Shown: one piece after another, positions 46,007 through 56,210 of the stretch
Position numbering within the stretch: position 1 is the first letter of the stretch
Layout: each line of letters begins with the position of its first letter
Assembly: GCF_905220365.1 (NCBI RefSeq)
Contig: NC_061146.1
Coordinates: 9,613,538-9,677,537 of the forward strand
Reading direction: 5' to 3'
Origin: Vanessa cardui
Lineage: Eukaryota > Arthropoda > Insecta > Lepidoptera > Nymphalidae
DNA: 64,000 bases
Notes under the pieces: model-generated
The model's database searches: none
The model's input: the letters and a program-made list of their open reading frames with translations, nothing else
What the model was told of the DNA's origin: nothing
Translations under genes and position numbers: made by a program

Positions 46007-49000
46007 TCAGTTGCTCGGACTGAGAGCTTGCAGCAAGCGGCTGCGGGTCATCGACCCGAAAAGCACAGTGAGGAGAGCCACCCCATATCCCGTTGCACGT
46101 TCGCCCTGTAATATAAATATAAAAAAGTTGTTTATATAAATACTAATAAAACTTAATTAACCTGTCAATATATATGTCGCAGATGCCTTCCATTGCATTA
46201 TTTGACCCTTCGAAGGAATGACAGTCGTCTTTAGTACGCTTGAGTGACGTAGATGAAGCGGCGATGACTTTATTAAATTACCATCAAAAATAAAAAAGAC
46301 AATAAATTATTATAAAAGAAAAAAAATTGAGTTTGTTATGAAGTCTCATACATCTAATTACGAATCTGATATATAATATATGCATTTAATCTTATCCATT
46401 ATATAGTAGAGATATTAGCAAACATAATTCAATGTGTAAATTAGGTTAGCATGCATGGGAGCACTGCATGGATGCACTTAAGAGCAAGTGGGATGACAGA
46501 GGTCACGTCACATTATGTAGATTAATCTATCAAATTGATATTATATACTAATCATCTACCTGAATAGACATAGTAGGGTCTCTAGGGTTACGTCACGGTA
46601 GCATGCGTAAGCGATCCCGTGGCGTCCGCCGAAAGACGGAGAGGGTACGCTTGTTTTTTAGTGGGTAAACCCGGCGTACTTGGGCGCACTAGGCGTCCAG
46701 GGTCCAGCGTCCACACACCCCCCCCACTTTCCATCACGCGTAAAGCGTTTTTCCAGCGAGAAAAAAAAAAATAGGGTCTCTAGGGTTCTGTGTGGGTACT
46801 TACGCAGTGCGCAGGCGCAGCCATGTCGACGTGTAGCCACTGACCGGGAAAGTCGAACCCGAGGTGCGCCAACACGAAAAGCGCGGCGCACGACGGTTGC
46901 GCGTTGTTTCGATCCTGGGAATATCAAACAACTCAACTCAAACTCAAATTCCTTTATTCAATATAGAAGCATTACACTTACTTATTGATTGTCAAATAAA
47001 CACTACCACCGGTTCGGAAAAAGGAACACCCTGACCTGATAAGAACCGGCGAAAGAAACTCGGTCATCTAATTGTTACTCCTTGCAAATATATATGAATA
47101 AACGTAAATACAATAAAGGCATAGGAAAGTCCGTATTGGAATGAAAATTCAGTGAGCTGATAAATAGGCTATCTGACTTGGACAATATGGCGCTGCAATG
47201 GGGTCAATGACGTCACTTGCCTGTATGGTAATCTATGATACACATAATCCACATACAGTAGACAAACAAGCAAGTGATGTCATTCTACAACCCAACCAAT
47301 CGTGACAAACATTTAAAAAAAAAATTTATGAATTTTGTAAAAATTAATTGTTATTTTTCAACTTTCGTTAATAAATAACCATTTTTAAACTCACAATATA
47401 GACCGATTAAAATCATTGACACTTTATTTTTCGCTTCGTCAAGTAGCCTATTGTCATGAAGACAATATTTTTTTTAAATAAAATACTAGGAGATATATCT
47501 CTTCGCACAACCCGGACTAGTGATCCTCACAGTTATTGACTATATTGTGAACCATATTGGAGAGGACATTTCTTTTGTTTTATTTGTTTCCTCCTCATGT
47601 TCTTTTTATAAAACATTGTTTTCTATTCTTTCTTCTATTGATTTTTCCGTCCAAGTGAATGAACCACTTAAAAAAATACCTCGGCCATCTCAATTCCCAC
47701 CTAATTCCTGAGTAAACTCACAGTTGATGACTACTTTGCATTGTCTACTGACCATGATATAGTCACTCATATGGATGAAAGCTAGTAATATTTACACGCC
47801 CGGACTAGTGATCCTATCGCTCCAGTATAACAACGCCTTATCTAATAGGTAGTTAGTTAGGTAAGGGTGCGGTCGGGCTCTGTATATAACCCTTTAACGC
47901 GAACAAACTATAGTGATCCTATCGCTCCAGTATTACAACGCCTTATCTAATAGCTAGTTAGGTAAGGGTGTGGTCGTCACCGCGACGCTGTTCTTCATGT
48001 CGGCGACGGCGCTGGTGAATTCCGAGAAGTGCAGCTCGGGCGCGAAGGGCAGCGCGTGCGCCAGGTCGCCGGCCAGCAGCCCCGCGCGCACGCAGCGCCG
48101 CTCCAGCGCGCTCGCGTTGCTCACCACCGCCGCGTGGTACTTGCCCGTCGCCGTGCCCTGACACATACGGGAATATATGACTCATATACCATATAGTTAA
48201 TACCTGTTGACTTCCAAGCAGGATACATTAATAATTGTATTTAATTAACATGACGTTGTATTTTTTAAATGTTAAAAAAGTGTAACTACTGATTTTCTTG
48301 CCGGTTCTTCTCGGTAGAATCGACTTTTCGAAGCGGTGGTAGCTTCACTTAATTGTAAAATGACGATTCAAAAGTGCTTATAAAAGCCTACTTGAATAAA
48401 GTTTATTTTGATTTTGATTTTTGATTTTTGATAATATGATATATATGTATAAAAAAAGTAAAGTAAAGTAAAGTAACAGCCTGTACATTTCCCACTGCTG
48501 AGATAAGGCCTCCTCTTCCATTAAGGAGAGGGTTTGGAACATATTCCATATATATGTATAGTAGGACACAAATTAGATGTAGCGTCGGAAAATGCAATGG
48601 AATGAAATTAAAACCGATTACTGCCGATTTACACAACCAATAGAAATAGCTCCCTATCGCGCCATTTGACGCTATTCGTCGCTATAGATTCACGCGTCAG
48701 ACAAAGCAAGTGCATGTAAATCGACGCGTCAAATTGACGAATATATTAGGTCATATGATATTACAAGTTATTACATTTGTGTAAAGAACATATTCATATA
48801 AGAAATAAATATTGATAAATTGGGATAGCTTACTTAATTCGGATGTGATCGGTTTTACGAATTTTGCCGATGCGACATCTAAGTTGTGTCGTACTATACA
48901 TAATATATATGATTACATGTTATATATTATAGTCATATGATTATATATATGTAAATTTAGGTTGATGAGATATTATATACATTTTTTGTTGTTTGATAGT

Positions 49001-52000
49001 TTATGAAATTGAGATTTTTAATTTGTTTAGGATTCGTAGAATTTTAACAAGTTTATTTATTTTATTTTTATTTTATTTAATAGGATCACCAAAAGAAATG
49101 ACAATAGTATTACAATTTTTATATAGTTAACACTTGATAATTGTATTTCTTTTTATAGGTAATCACAAAGTAAGTTAAATTAATGAAGTCAAAATAACGT
49201 TTACTCAATTGCACATCATTTTCTATTAATACAGAGCTCTTTTGATAAATGAGTTTATTGTGTATATAATACACAGTAAACACTAATAGTAATTCACTAC
49301 TAATACAATTTGTATTCTACATAGTAATTTCGGCTTAAATTATTCAAAGTTTCGTCATAGTTATATATATTATGTGTGTATTTGATTGTATATCATCCGG
49401 TCAATGGTACCTGGGCTCCAGTAAGAGTCGCCACATCGACGATGGTGTCAGCCTTTAGATCTCTTTGCGCATATACAACACCGTCGCTCAGCACTAGGCG
49501 ACCTGCAGATCATATAAAAAAATATAGCAACAATATCGCAGATTTCTACTTGTGAGGAAGATATTTAAGAATTTATTTTGTCATACTATGTTATATTGAC
49601 TTTGTATATATGTGGTAAGTATGGTTCAATTATGGAAAGGTTCTTTAGTGTTCTTCTTCATTACCTAAATGTAAATATTACTAGCTTTCATCCATATGAG
49701 TGACTATATAATTTTCAATAGACAATGAAAAGTAGTCATCAACTGTGAGTTTACTCAGGAATTAGGAGGGAATTGAGATGGACAAGATATTTTTTAGAGA
49801 CGGAAAAATCAATATAAGAAAGCATAGAAAACAATATTTTATAAAGAATATGAGGAGGAAACAAATAAAAGTTAAGAAAACCTAATCTTGTGAAAAGAAA
49901 AGAAAGGTCCTCTTTTTTTTTTCTCTCGAAATGTGTATTGCTGTTGGCCCTATTGGCCTCTACAGCGTCACCGGGTGGGGTAGGCGAGCTATATGCTCAG
50001 GCCTAGTGATGGGATAGTTCTCAATATAAGGTCACTGACCCTCCCTCTCCAATAGGGTTCTCAATATAAGGTCACTGACCCTCCCTCTCCAATAGGGTTC
50101 TCAATATAAGGTCACTGACCCTCCCTCTCCAATAGGGTTCTCAATATAAGGTCACTGACCCTATCTCTCCAATAGTGTCACAACCTAAGGTCACTGACTC
50201 TCCGTCTCCAATATGGTTCACAATATAAGGTCACTGACCCTCGGCGTCGGTGTTGTTGATCTCGACGGAGCGTCCGGAGTACAGGCGGTGCACGTCGTCG
50301 GGGCGCGTGGCGCGCGGGCCGACGGCGTTCTCGGCCACGCAGAGCACGGCGTGCAGCGTGACGCGCGGGCCCGCGCGCACGGCCGCCGCGAACGCGCCCA
50401 GCACGCCCGCCGCGCCGCCGCAGTCGCCCTTCATGCCCACCATGGCCGTCTGCAACCAACCCAACCAAACACATTACTCGTTTATTCTACTGCTACGATG
50501 CAACTCAATATAATGTCTATATTAAGTGAATATATCTATATATATATATATATACATAATAATAATAATATATACATAATACAAGCCCAAACGTTTGTCA
50601 CGTGACACAAAACGCTCCTGATTGGCCGGGCTTATGATGAAGTCACTTTCTTGTAAACCTTGCTTTTCTATTATATGTACCACAGATTAAATTACAGCAA
50701 AGTGACGTCACCTACCCCATTGCAGCGCCATATTGTCCAAGTAGCGTTTTCGCGCGTTGTTTAAATATGGAATTTTTATTATGATATGGATCAAGCAACC
50801 ACTTCATAGTGTAATACCAAATAAATAAATATTGGACAACATCACATACATTACTCTGATCCCAATGTAAGTAGAAGATCAGAAGTAACGACGGTCCCAC
50901 ATACACCCAGACCCAAGACAACATAGAAGACTAATGAACTTTTTCTACATTGACTCGGCAGGGATTCGAATCCACAACCTCGGAGTTGTATACCCATGAA
51001 AACCGGTGTACATACAACTCGACCACGGAGGTCTATTCCAACAGAGTGAATAACTCTCACCCTTGCCTTGATGCTGAGACCGCCGGTGTCGTACACGATG
51101 CCCTTGCCCACCCACGCCACGGTCTCGGTGGCGCCGGGCGCGACGTAGGACAGCACCACCAGGGCGGGAGGGCAGGCTGCCGCCTTACCCACCCCGTACA
51201 ATCCACCCATACCGCGCTCCTTCAGCTCCTCGCCCCTGATGATGGTAGGCTCCGCTATGTCCAGATCCTTGGCGACTTTGCAGGCTTCCTTGATAAAAGA
51301 AACGGACCATGAATCCTCAATATAAATCCCAAATCATGAGTGTTGGGACACCTGCTGTTATAGTTCCTTAGAAATTTACTCTCAATTTAGTGCCTCAGAA
51401 ATTATTTTTTAAAGCTGAAATAATAAGTGCCTCAGAAATTAATTATTAAAGCTGAAATACAGCAATGCTAAAAAAATTTCAATTGATAGCTTATGAGTAT
51501 GTATGAATCTAAAATCTTGTCAAAAATTTTAGTGCTTTCAAAGCAAGAATATATAGACAATTTTAAGTAGGTGTACAGGCTGTTCTTAATCAAGGGTACT
51601 TGCCTATACAACAGGTACATGATCAATTAAAAGTCTGTCACAAATATATTTTTTTTATGGTATAGGTTGGCAGACGAGCATATGGGCCACCGGATGGTAA
51701 GTGGTCACCATCGCCCATAGACAGTGACGCTGTACGGAATATTAACTATTCCTTACATCATCAATGTGCCACTAACCTTGGGAACTAAGATGCTATGTCC
51801 CTTGTGCCTGTAGTTACTCTGGCTCACTCACCCTTCAGACCGGAACACAACAACACTGAGTATTGTTATTTGGCGGTAGAATAACTGATGAGTGGGTGGT
51901 ACCTACCCAGATGGGCTTGCACAAAGCCCTACCACCAAGTAAATACTAAAGAGATGTTCTAATACCTCTATAAAAGCATCAACATCCATAATATTAGCCG

Positions 52001-54720
52001 GCGTGTCTGTTATACGCGCAGCTAGTCGAGTGGCATCGGCTACATCTTGAATTGTACTCAGCTCCTCACTCGACAGGGTGGTTTCCAGAAGCACTGGATC
52101 GAGAGGACCAATATCTTCATCCTCGGAGTCTCCCTCTGTAATGCATATATTGTTATTACACATATATATTATGACAAGAAGAAGTATTTTGTAATATAGG
52201 ATATTCATACAAATAATAATATTACAATCTTATTCCGTACACTTTGACAAAATGTGTATAGATAACTAGTAATTTGGAATTTTTTGATGGAGAAGTATTT
52301 TTTTGTGTATATGTGTACTTAACTGAACTGTGGTAGGGCTTTGTGCTAGTCCGTCTGTGTAGGTACCACCCTTCACTTCTTCCGCCAAATAACAGTACTC
52401 AGTATTGTTGTGTTTCGGTTTGAAGTGTGAGTGAGCCAGTGTAACTACAGGCACAAGGGACATACCATCTTAGTTCCCAAGCTTGGTGGCATATTGACGA
52501 TGTAAGGAATAGTTAATATTTCTTACAGCGTCATTGTCTATGGGTGATGGTGACCACTTACCATCAGGTGGCCCATATGCTCGTCTCAACTATAACATTA
52601 AAAAAAAAAAACTTTTTCTGGATATATGGATGAAACCTTCTCAAATCTAGTCTTATATAATAATGTCACGACCAAAACAATGAACCGAATTTGATGAAAT
52701 TTGTTGTGAAGCAAGCTTGACATCCAAGAAAGGACATAGACTATTTTTTTACCAAACTCATGACAACCAAAGGTCTAAAACGAGAGAGAAGTCAAGGCAG
52801 GCAACTAGTTATATATGTTTGATGCAGTAGGTTTGGTCCGTGGGTAGTTTAGATCCTCGTTGACAGGCTCACCGGGCTGCGCTATGTGTATCTCCACGGT
52901 GAGGGTGCGGCGCGCGGGGGAGGGCGCGGGGGAGGGCGCGGGCGCGGCGGGCATCCCGCCCGGCCCCGAGCGCGCGCTGTACAGCGGCACGGCGCGCGCG
53001 ATGGCCACAGCGCTCGCCAGCACGTCACGCTTGCGGCACACCAGCTAAAGTAAAGTAAAGTAAAGTAACAGCCTGTAGTGTATAGTAGTAGTAACACCAG
53101 CTACACATGCAATATTACACCTCACACTCATTGCATTCGATACTAGGTACTAAGACATAATACAAGCAATAGGCTATTTGACTGGTTTTTAAAATCCATT
53201 TTATATTATTTAGTAGAAGTTAAGGAACCCAGTAAAAGTTGTTTTTTTTTTTATTTCTAGTACACATTTACCGAAAAATATCATATTGAAATTCCATATT
53301 TAAATAACGCGCGAAAACGCTGCTCGGACAATATGGCGCTGCAATGGGGTCGGTGACGTCACTTTGTTGTATTTTAATCTGTGGTACCTATAGTAGAAAA
53401 TCAAGTTTACAAGAAAGTGACTTCATCATAAGCCGGCCAATCAGGAGCGTTTTGTGTCACGTGACAAACGTTTGAAAAAATGTTTTTATTTGTGGATTTT
53501 TGAATAAATTACTTATTATTTACAACTTTCGTTAGTAAATCACCATTTTTAAACTCATAATATACACTGATTACAATAATACACAGTTTATTTTTCGCAT
53601 TGTCAAATAGCCTATTATATGAAAAATATATTTATGTGAGAATATACAACTGTTCATTATGAATTTATTGATAAAATGGTATTGGCAATCACTTAATTTG
53701 CTACAAAAGATGGATGGCCTTTCTAGATTTATAGGACAGATGGAACTGCAGCTGGTAGGCTCAAATCTATGCAAGGATTACTTGTTTCATCAATGCACAT
53801 AATTTATCTCGTGCTTGGTTGTAATATCATGAGCCAATGCTGCATTTGTTGAAATTGTTTTTGCCACTTGATATTAGGATTTTTTAATTGATGAAAAAGC
53901 TCTAAAATTCATTTTTAATTCGCTCGCTCCGATTGGATTTGGGGGATGTTAATTTACTCACCACAACAGATTCGTCACCAGTAGATCTTATAGCTGTCCG
54001 AATTAGCTTGGAGAGGGCGTGCGACCGCGATGGGGCCGCGTGTCTCGAGCGACGCGGCGGGAGCACTCCCAGTGCAGCTCCACGTGGCCATAGCTCGCAG
54101 ATTTCGCCTTGCGAAGCTACACTTAAACCTCTACGCCATACCTGTATAAAACATAAACATTTGATACCAGTCCACATAATAGCGGTGAAAATTATTTTAA
54201 ATATAAATGCACCCCTTAATAAAACTTATAACAATAATAAGAAAATCTTACTGCTTTGTAATTGACAGTACTAAACTCTCTTTTCTCCATCCTACACGTC
54301 ATAAATGTAAAAACTGTGTTTCATTAGCCAAACTAAAAGCTGTTAAGATACTTATTGAAGAATAAATCTGTTCTACTTCTAATAATTTAGCAAGAAATAA
54401 TACATAATGACGAATGTATTTATTATTAAAATATCTTTTTTATTTGCATCATATTATTGTATATGTATAACCTATACAAACTTTATTTGGTTCATATTTT
54501 GCTGTGCTAAATGATATTCAAGTAACACAAATGATAAACTTTAGTATTAGTATGAAATACAAACCTCTTCAGAGACTCTTGGTTCCAGTTTGCAACGAAC
54601 ATCCTGCCAACTGAGAGCTGAGAGGTGGGTACTGAGCCCTACGAAAAACACTGGTTTTTGTTCAGGGTCCGATGGACTGAGACCCCATTTAAACTTTATG
54701 CTGACTGGTGCGGTCGACAT
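46007..54720 (-). CDS. M17 leucyl-aminopeptidase family protein, NPEPL1-like, ten coding exons
   Basis: Probable cytosolic zinc aminopeptidase of family M17. Minus-strand coding exons: 54720-54565, 54141-53962, 53044-52873, 52135-51966, 51288-51061, 50449-50239, 49502-49411, 48157-47981, 46914-46804 and 46105-46007 (TGA 46009-46007). All have AG..GT borders and phases fit throughout; the total is 531 aa (human NPEPL1 523). Metal ligands by M17 homology: K288 (VGKG), D293 (YDTGG), D311 (MKGDCGG), D370 and E372 (NTDAEG); catalytic K300 and R374. The NTDAEGRL signature is split by the exon 6/7 intron. Other matches: RLAARITDTPANIMDVD, GLYGVGKAA, ELHFSEFTSAVADMKNSVA, HVDMAAPAH, GERATGYGVALL. Exon 3 carries a Pro/Ala insert (PAAPAPSPAPSPA) absent from human, encoded by a GC-rich short repeat. 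Exons are strongly GC-rich in an AT-rich setting. Several splice sites abut repeats. Confidence 0.94.
46590..46771 (+). mobile_element. poly(A)-tailed retroposon, 182 bp, with 16-bp target duplications
   Basis: Flanked by identical TAGGGTCTCTAGGGTT at 46574-46589 and 46772-46787. GC-rich body (GGCGTCCGCCGAAAGACGG, AGGCGTCCAGGGTCCAGCG) and an A11 tail: a 5'-truncated non-LTR 3' end. Inserted antisense in the NPEPL1 intron about 15 bp from the exon 9 donor. Confidence 0.85.
46925..47075 (+). repeat. non-LTR retroposon fragment next to NPEPL1 exon 9
   Basis: CAAATTCCTTTATTCAATAT, ACTACCACCGGTTCGGAAAA and AGAACCGGCGAAAGAAACTC. Begins about 10 bp from the exon 9 acceptor, so it borders the splice site. 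Confidence 0.6.
47163..47452 (+). mobile_element. CRE/E-box MITE, internally deleted copy
   Basis: Both TIRs present (AATAGGCTATCTGACTTGG; GTCAAGTAGCCTATT) but most of the left half is missing. The CRE core TGACGTCAC is kept; the CACGTG E-box is lost. Confidence 0.7.
47576..47796 (+). repeat. left arm of an inverted repeat spanning NPEPL1 exons 7-8
   Basis: Reverse-complementary to 49670-49871: both contain (in opposite sense) CTCATATGGATGAAAGCTAG, CACAGTTGATGACTACTTT and ATTTGTTTCCTCCTCAT. Bordered by direct repeats CCCGGACTAGTGATCCT starting near 47511 and 47799. Confidence 0.75.
47806..47976 (+). repeat. tandem duplication ending at the NPEPL1 exon 8 donor
   Basis: Copies 47806-47875 and 47911-47976 share TAGTGATCCTATCGCTCCAG and ACAACGCCTTATCTAATAG to GGTCG. 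The second runs into the downstream bases of the exon 8 5' splice site. Confidence 0.8.
48195..48430 (+). repeat. non-LTR retroposon 3' end with TGATTT-type tail
   Basis: ATACCTGTTGACTTCCAAGC, GGTTCTTCTCGGTAGAATCG, CTTGAATAAAGTTTATTTTG then a TGATTT-rich tail. Starts about 30-40 bp beyond the exon 8 acceptor. Near-identical to 63212-63442. Confidence 0.65.
48450..48551 (-). mobile_element. tRNA-derived SINE, 3'-end fragment
   Basis: AAAGTAAAGTAACAGCCTG through GAGAGGGTTTGGAACATATT; cut short by the MITE at 48557. Confidence 0.7.
48557..48898. mobile_element. long-TIR MITE, copy 2
   Basis: TATAGTAGGACACAAATTAG to TAAGTTGTGTCGTACTATA. In NPEPL1 intron 7. Confidence 0.75.
49670..49871 (-). repeat. 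right arm of the inverted repeat spanning NPEPL1 exons 7-8
   Basis: Inverse of 47576-47796, estimated by eye at about 80% identity, with small indels. Confidence 0.75.
50017..50245 (+). repeat. 40-bp tandem repeat (about 5.7 copies) running into the NPEPL1 exon 6 donor
   Basis: Unit starts (GTTC) at 50017, 50057, 50097 and 50137, then two diverged units at about 50177 and 50216. Each carries AATATAAGGTCACTGACCCT or a close variant. On the minus strand this is AGGGTCAGTGACC, and the last copy forms the real exon 6 junction GAGG|GTCAGTG (exon end 50239). Confidence 0.9.
50590..50785 (-). mobile_element. CRE/E-box MITE, central part
   Basis: GTCACGTGAC, CTCCTGATTGGCCGGGC and GTGACGTCACC present; both TIRs missing. 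In NPEPL1 intron 5. Confidence 0.7.
50815..51034 (-). mobile_element. second-family tRNA-derived SINE at the NPEPL1 exon 5 donor
   Basis: Minus-strand head GACCTCCGTGGTCGAGTTG begins 27 bp after exon 5 ends (51061). B-box GGATTCGAATCCC is nearly palindromic. Same family as 23045-23300. Confidence 0.75.
51646..51942 (-). repeat. A-tailed repeat downstream of NPEPL1 exon 4
   Basis: Full-length reverse copy; its 5' end (GGTGGTAGGGCTTTGTGCAA on the minus strand) lies about 24 bp past the exon 4 donor. Sense with the gene, and inverted relative to 52331-52612. Confidence 0.8.
52331..52612 (+). repeat. A-tailed repeat upstream of NPEPL1 exon 4
   Basis: Full-length forward copy from TGGTAGGGCTTTGTGCTAG to an A10 tail. 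With 51646-51942 it forms an inverted pair around exon 4. Helitron-like remnants follow at about 52650-52815. Confidence 0.8.
53046..53085 (-). repeat. SINE 3'-tail remnant forming the NPEPL1 exon 3 acceptor
   Basis: Plus strand (AAAGT)n then AACAGCCTGTA, the 3' end of the tRNA-derived SINE. On the gene strand it reads CAGGCTGTTACTTTACTTTA and ends in the splice-site TAG before exon 3 (53044). Confidence 0.8.
53168..53616 (+). mobile_element. CRE/E-box MITE, full-length copy (about 449 bp)
   Basis: TIRs AATAGGCTATTTGAC and GTCAAATAGCCTATT. Internal GTGACGTCAC (about 53353), GGCCAATCAGGAGCG and GTCACGTGAC. Partial copies at 1, 10741, 47163 and 50590. Target duplication not clear. In NPEPL1 intron 2. 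Confidence 0.8.
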
Positions 54721-55239
54721 TCTGACTGGAAAGATTAAATTTCTTATTATTACTGAAACTATGACACATTTAATAATTAAAAAAAAATGATCAATTGTTA
54801 TTGTCTCGTAATATTAAACTAACAATATACCGTTTTAATGATACAGATTATATATTATGAGAAGAATAAATGTAATTTATCGTTCTTTTGTACTGAAATC
54901 AACATTTCGATGTTCTATAGGTTATAAAAATGTAACATCGTTTGAGAAATGTATCATTATAATTATAATCAATTTGTGCAAATGCGTTTAACCTCATTTT
55001 GAATAAGGCAATAACGAATACATACGATATTCGATATTAATGTTTTAGCCGATAAAAATAACTCTATAGGTCAATCACCTGCGAATTGCAACAAAGAGCG
55101 TCGATATGTAACTGCATTATTTGCAATCAAATTAATCAACATTATAACTTATATAAGTCTTTTACATGTCAATATTCAAAACAAACAAGATAAATATAAG
55201 TAAAACGAACCGCTAACTTTCAAATGGCTTAACACTTAC

Positions 55240-55290
55240 CTCCGTCGATCCACCCACTTGGTTTTAATTTGTTACACGTAATTTACACCT
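55240..55290 (-). other. probable non-coding 5'UTR exon of NPEPL1 (upstream end not defined)
   Basis: A strong donor GGAG|GTAAGTG on the minus strand (GT at 55239-55238) lies upstream of the NPEPL1 ATG, and the ATG is preceded by a fair acceptor (CTTTCCAG|TCAGA) at about 54727. A 5'UTR exon spliced to the ATG exon across about 500 bp is the simplest reading. No CAP or TATA signal was recognised, so the right boundary is arbitrary. Confidence 0.4.
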
Positions 55291-56074
55291 AAGCACCTTT
55301 TATTCCAAACATGAGGCTTAATTTAAATAAATAATGCAAAAAAATATTTCTTTATTAAATAAAGTTAAGAAATAAGCTTTCTTTTGGTCTAATTAACTTG
55401 CCAAATCATTGTTTCGTTTCATGTTTTAAATCCGTTCAGAAATTAGAAAACATTATAATTTCATAATGCTAAGAATTATGAGATGTAAAAAAAACGTTGA
55501 TTGAATAATATTTTGATATAATGTCACCTTTTATTAATAATACATATATTTTTTTAATATAAATTATAGTGATATATGCGTTAATGTCGATTCTACTTTG
55601 ATTTAAAAATTTCTGAACGAATATGTTTTACGGATTTAAAAAAAAAAGGCATAATTTTAAATTTTAATTGAAGAAATAATTACCAGAAAGATATACAATG
55701 GTTTTCCTAATTAATATTATAAGATAATATGAAGATTTCACTTTATTTGTCGAGGAATATTTGACAAAATTCAGGAAGATTCATAGTTGACGTGATATCA
55801 TAATAGAAATGTCCGCTAATGACGGTAGGAAACAGTTTTCCCAAATCATGTCGGGAATAATACGAAAAACAGTGTAATCTTTTTGGATGTGATTAATTTT
55901 TTTAAATAATAACTACATAATTTCTTGAAGATTTTTCTCGCTAGAGTTACATTACATTTAGAACCGAGGTTAGTTCCAAATTAAAATAATTTTGTACAGA
56001 GAAGAAAATGCTCGTAAGACGAAAAACAAAGATTGTAAGACAAAGTATATTTTTTATTTTTATTCAAAATCAAA

Positions 56075-56210
56075 TCAATTTACTCAAGTAAACTTCACAA
56101 TGCAGCGTTTTTGAATTATCAATAATTAAATACTACCACCGTTTCGGAAAGCAGCTTCTAGCGCAACGGCAAGAACCTCGTATAGTTGTTCTTTTCATAT
56201 AAACAGATTT
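56075..56210 (+). repeat. non-LTR retroposon fragment
   Basis: AATCAATTTACTCAAGTAAA, ACTACCACCGTTTCGGAAAG and GCAACGGCAAGAACCTCGTA; same family as 46925. Confidence 0.5.

Noticed and set aside
46658..46988. ORFs on both strands around NPEPL1 exon 9
   Set aside because: Composed of the exon, a retroposon with 16-bp target duplications and another repeat.
50017..50245. CRISPR-like repeat array
   Set aside because: Units are head-to-tail 40-bp tandem copies with no variable spacers, in a eukaryotic intron.
50213..50605. 130-codon plus-strand ORF
   Set aside because: Antisense shadow of NPEPL1 exon 6; open only because the exon is GC-rich.
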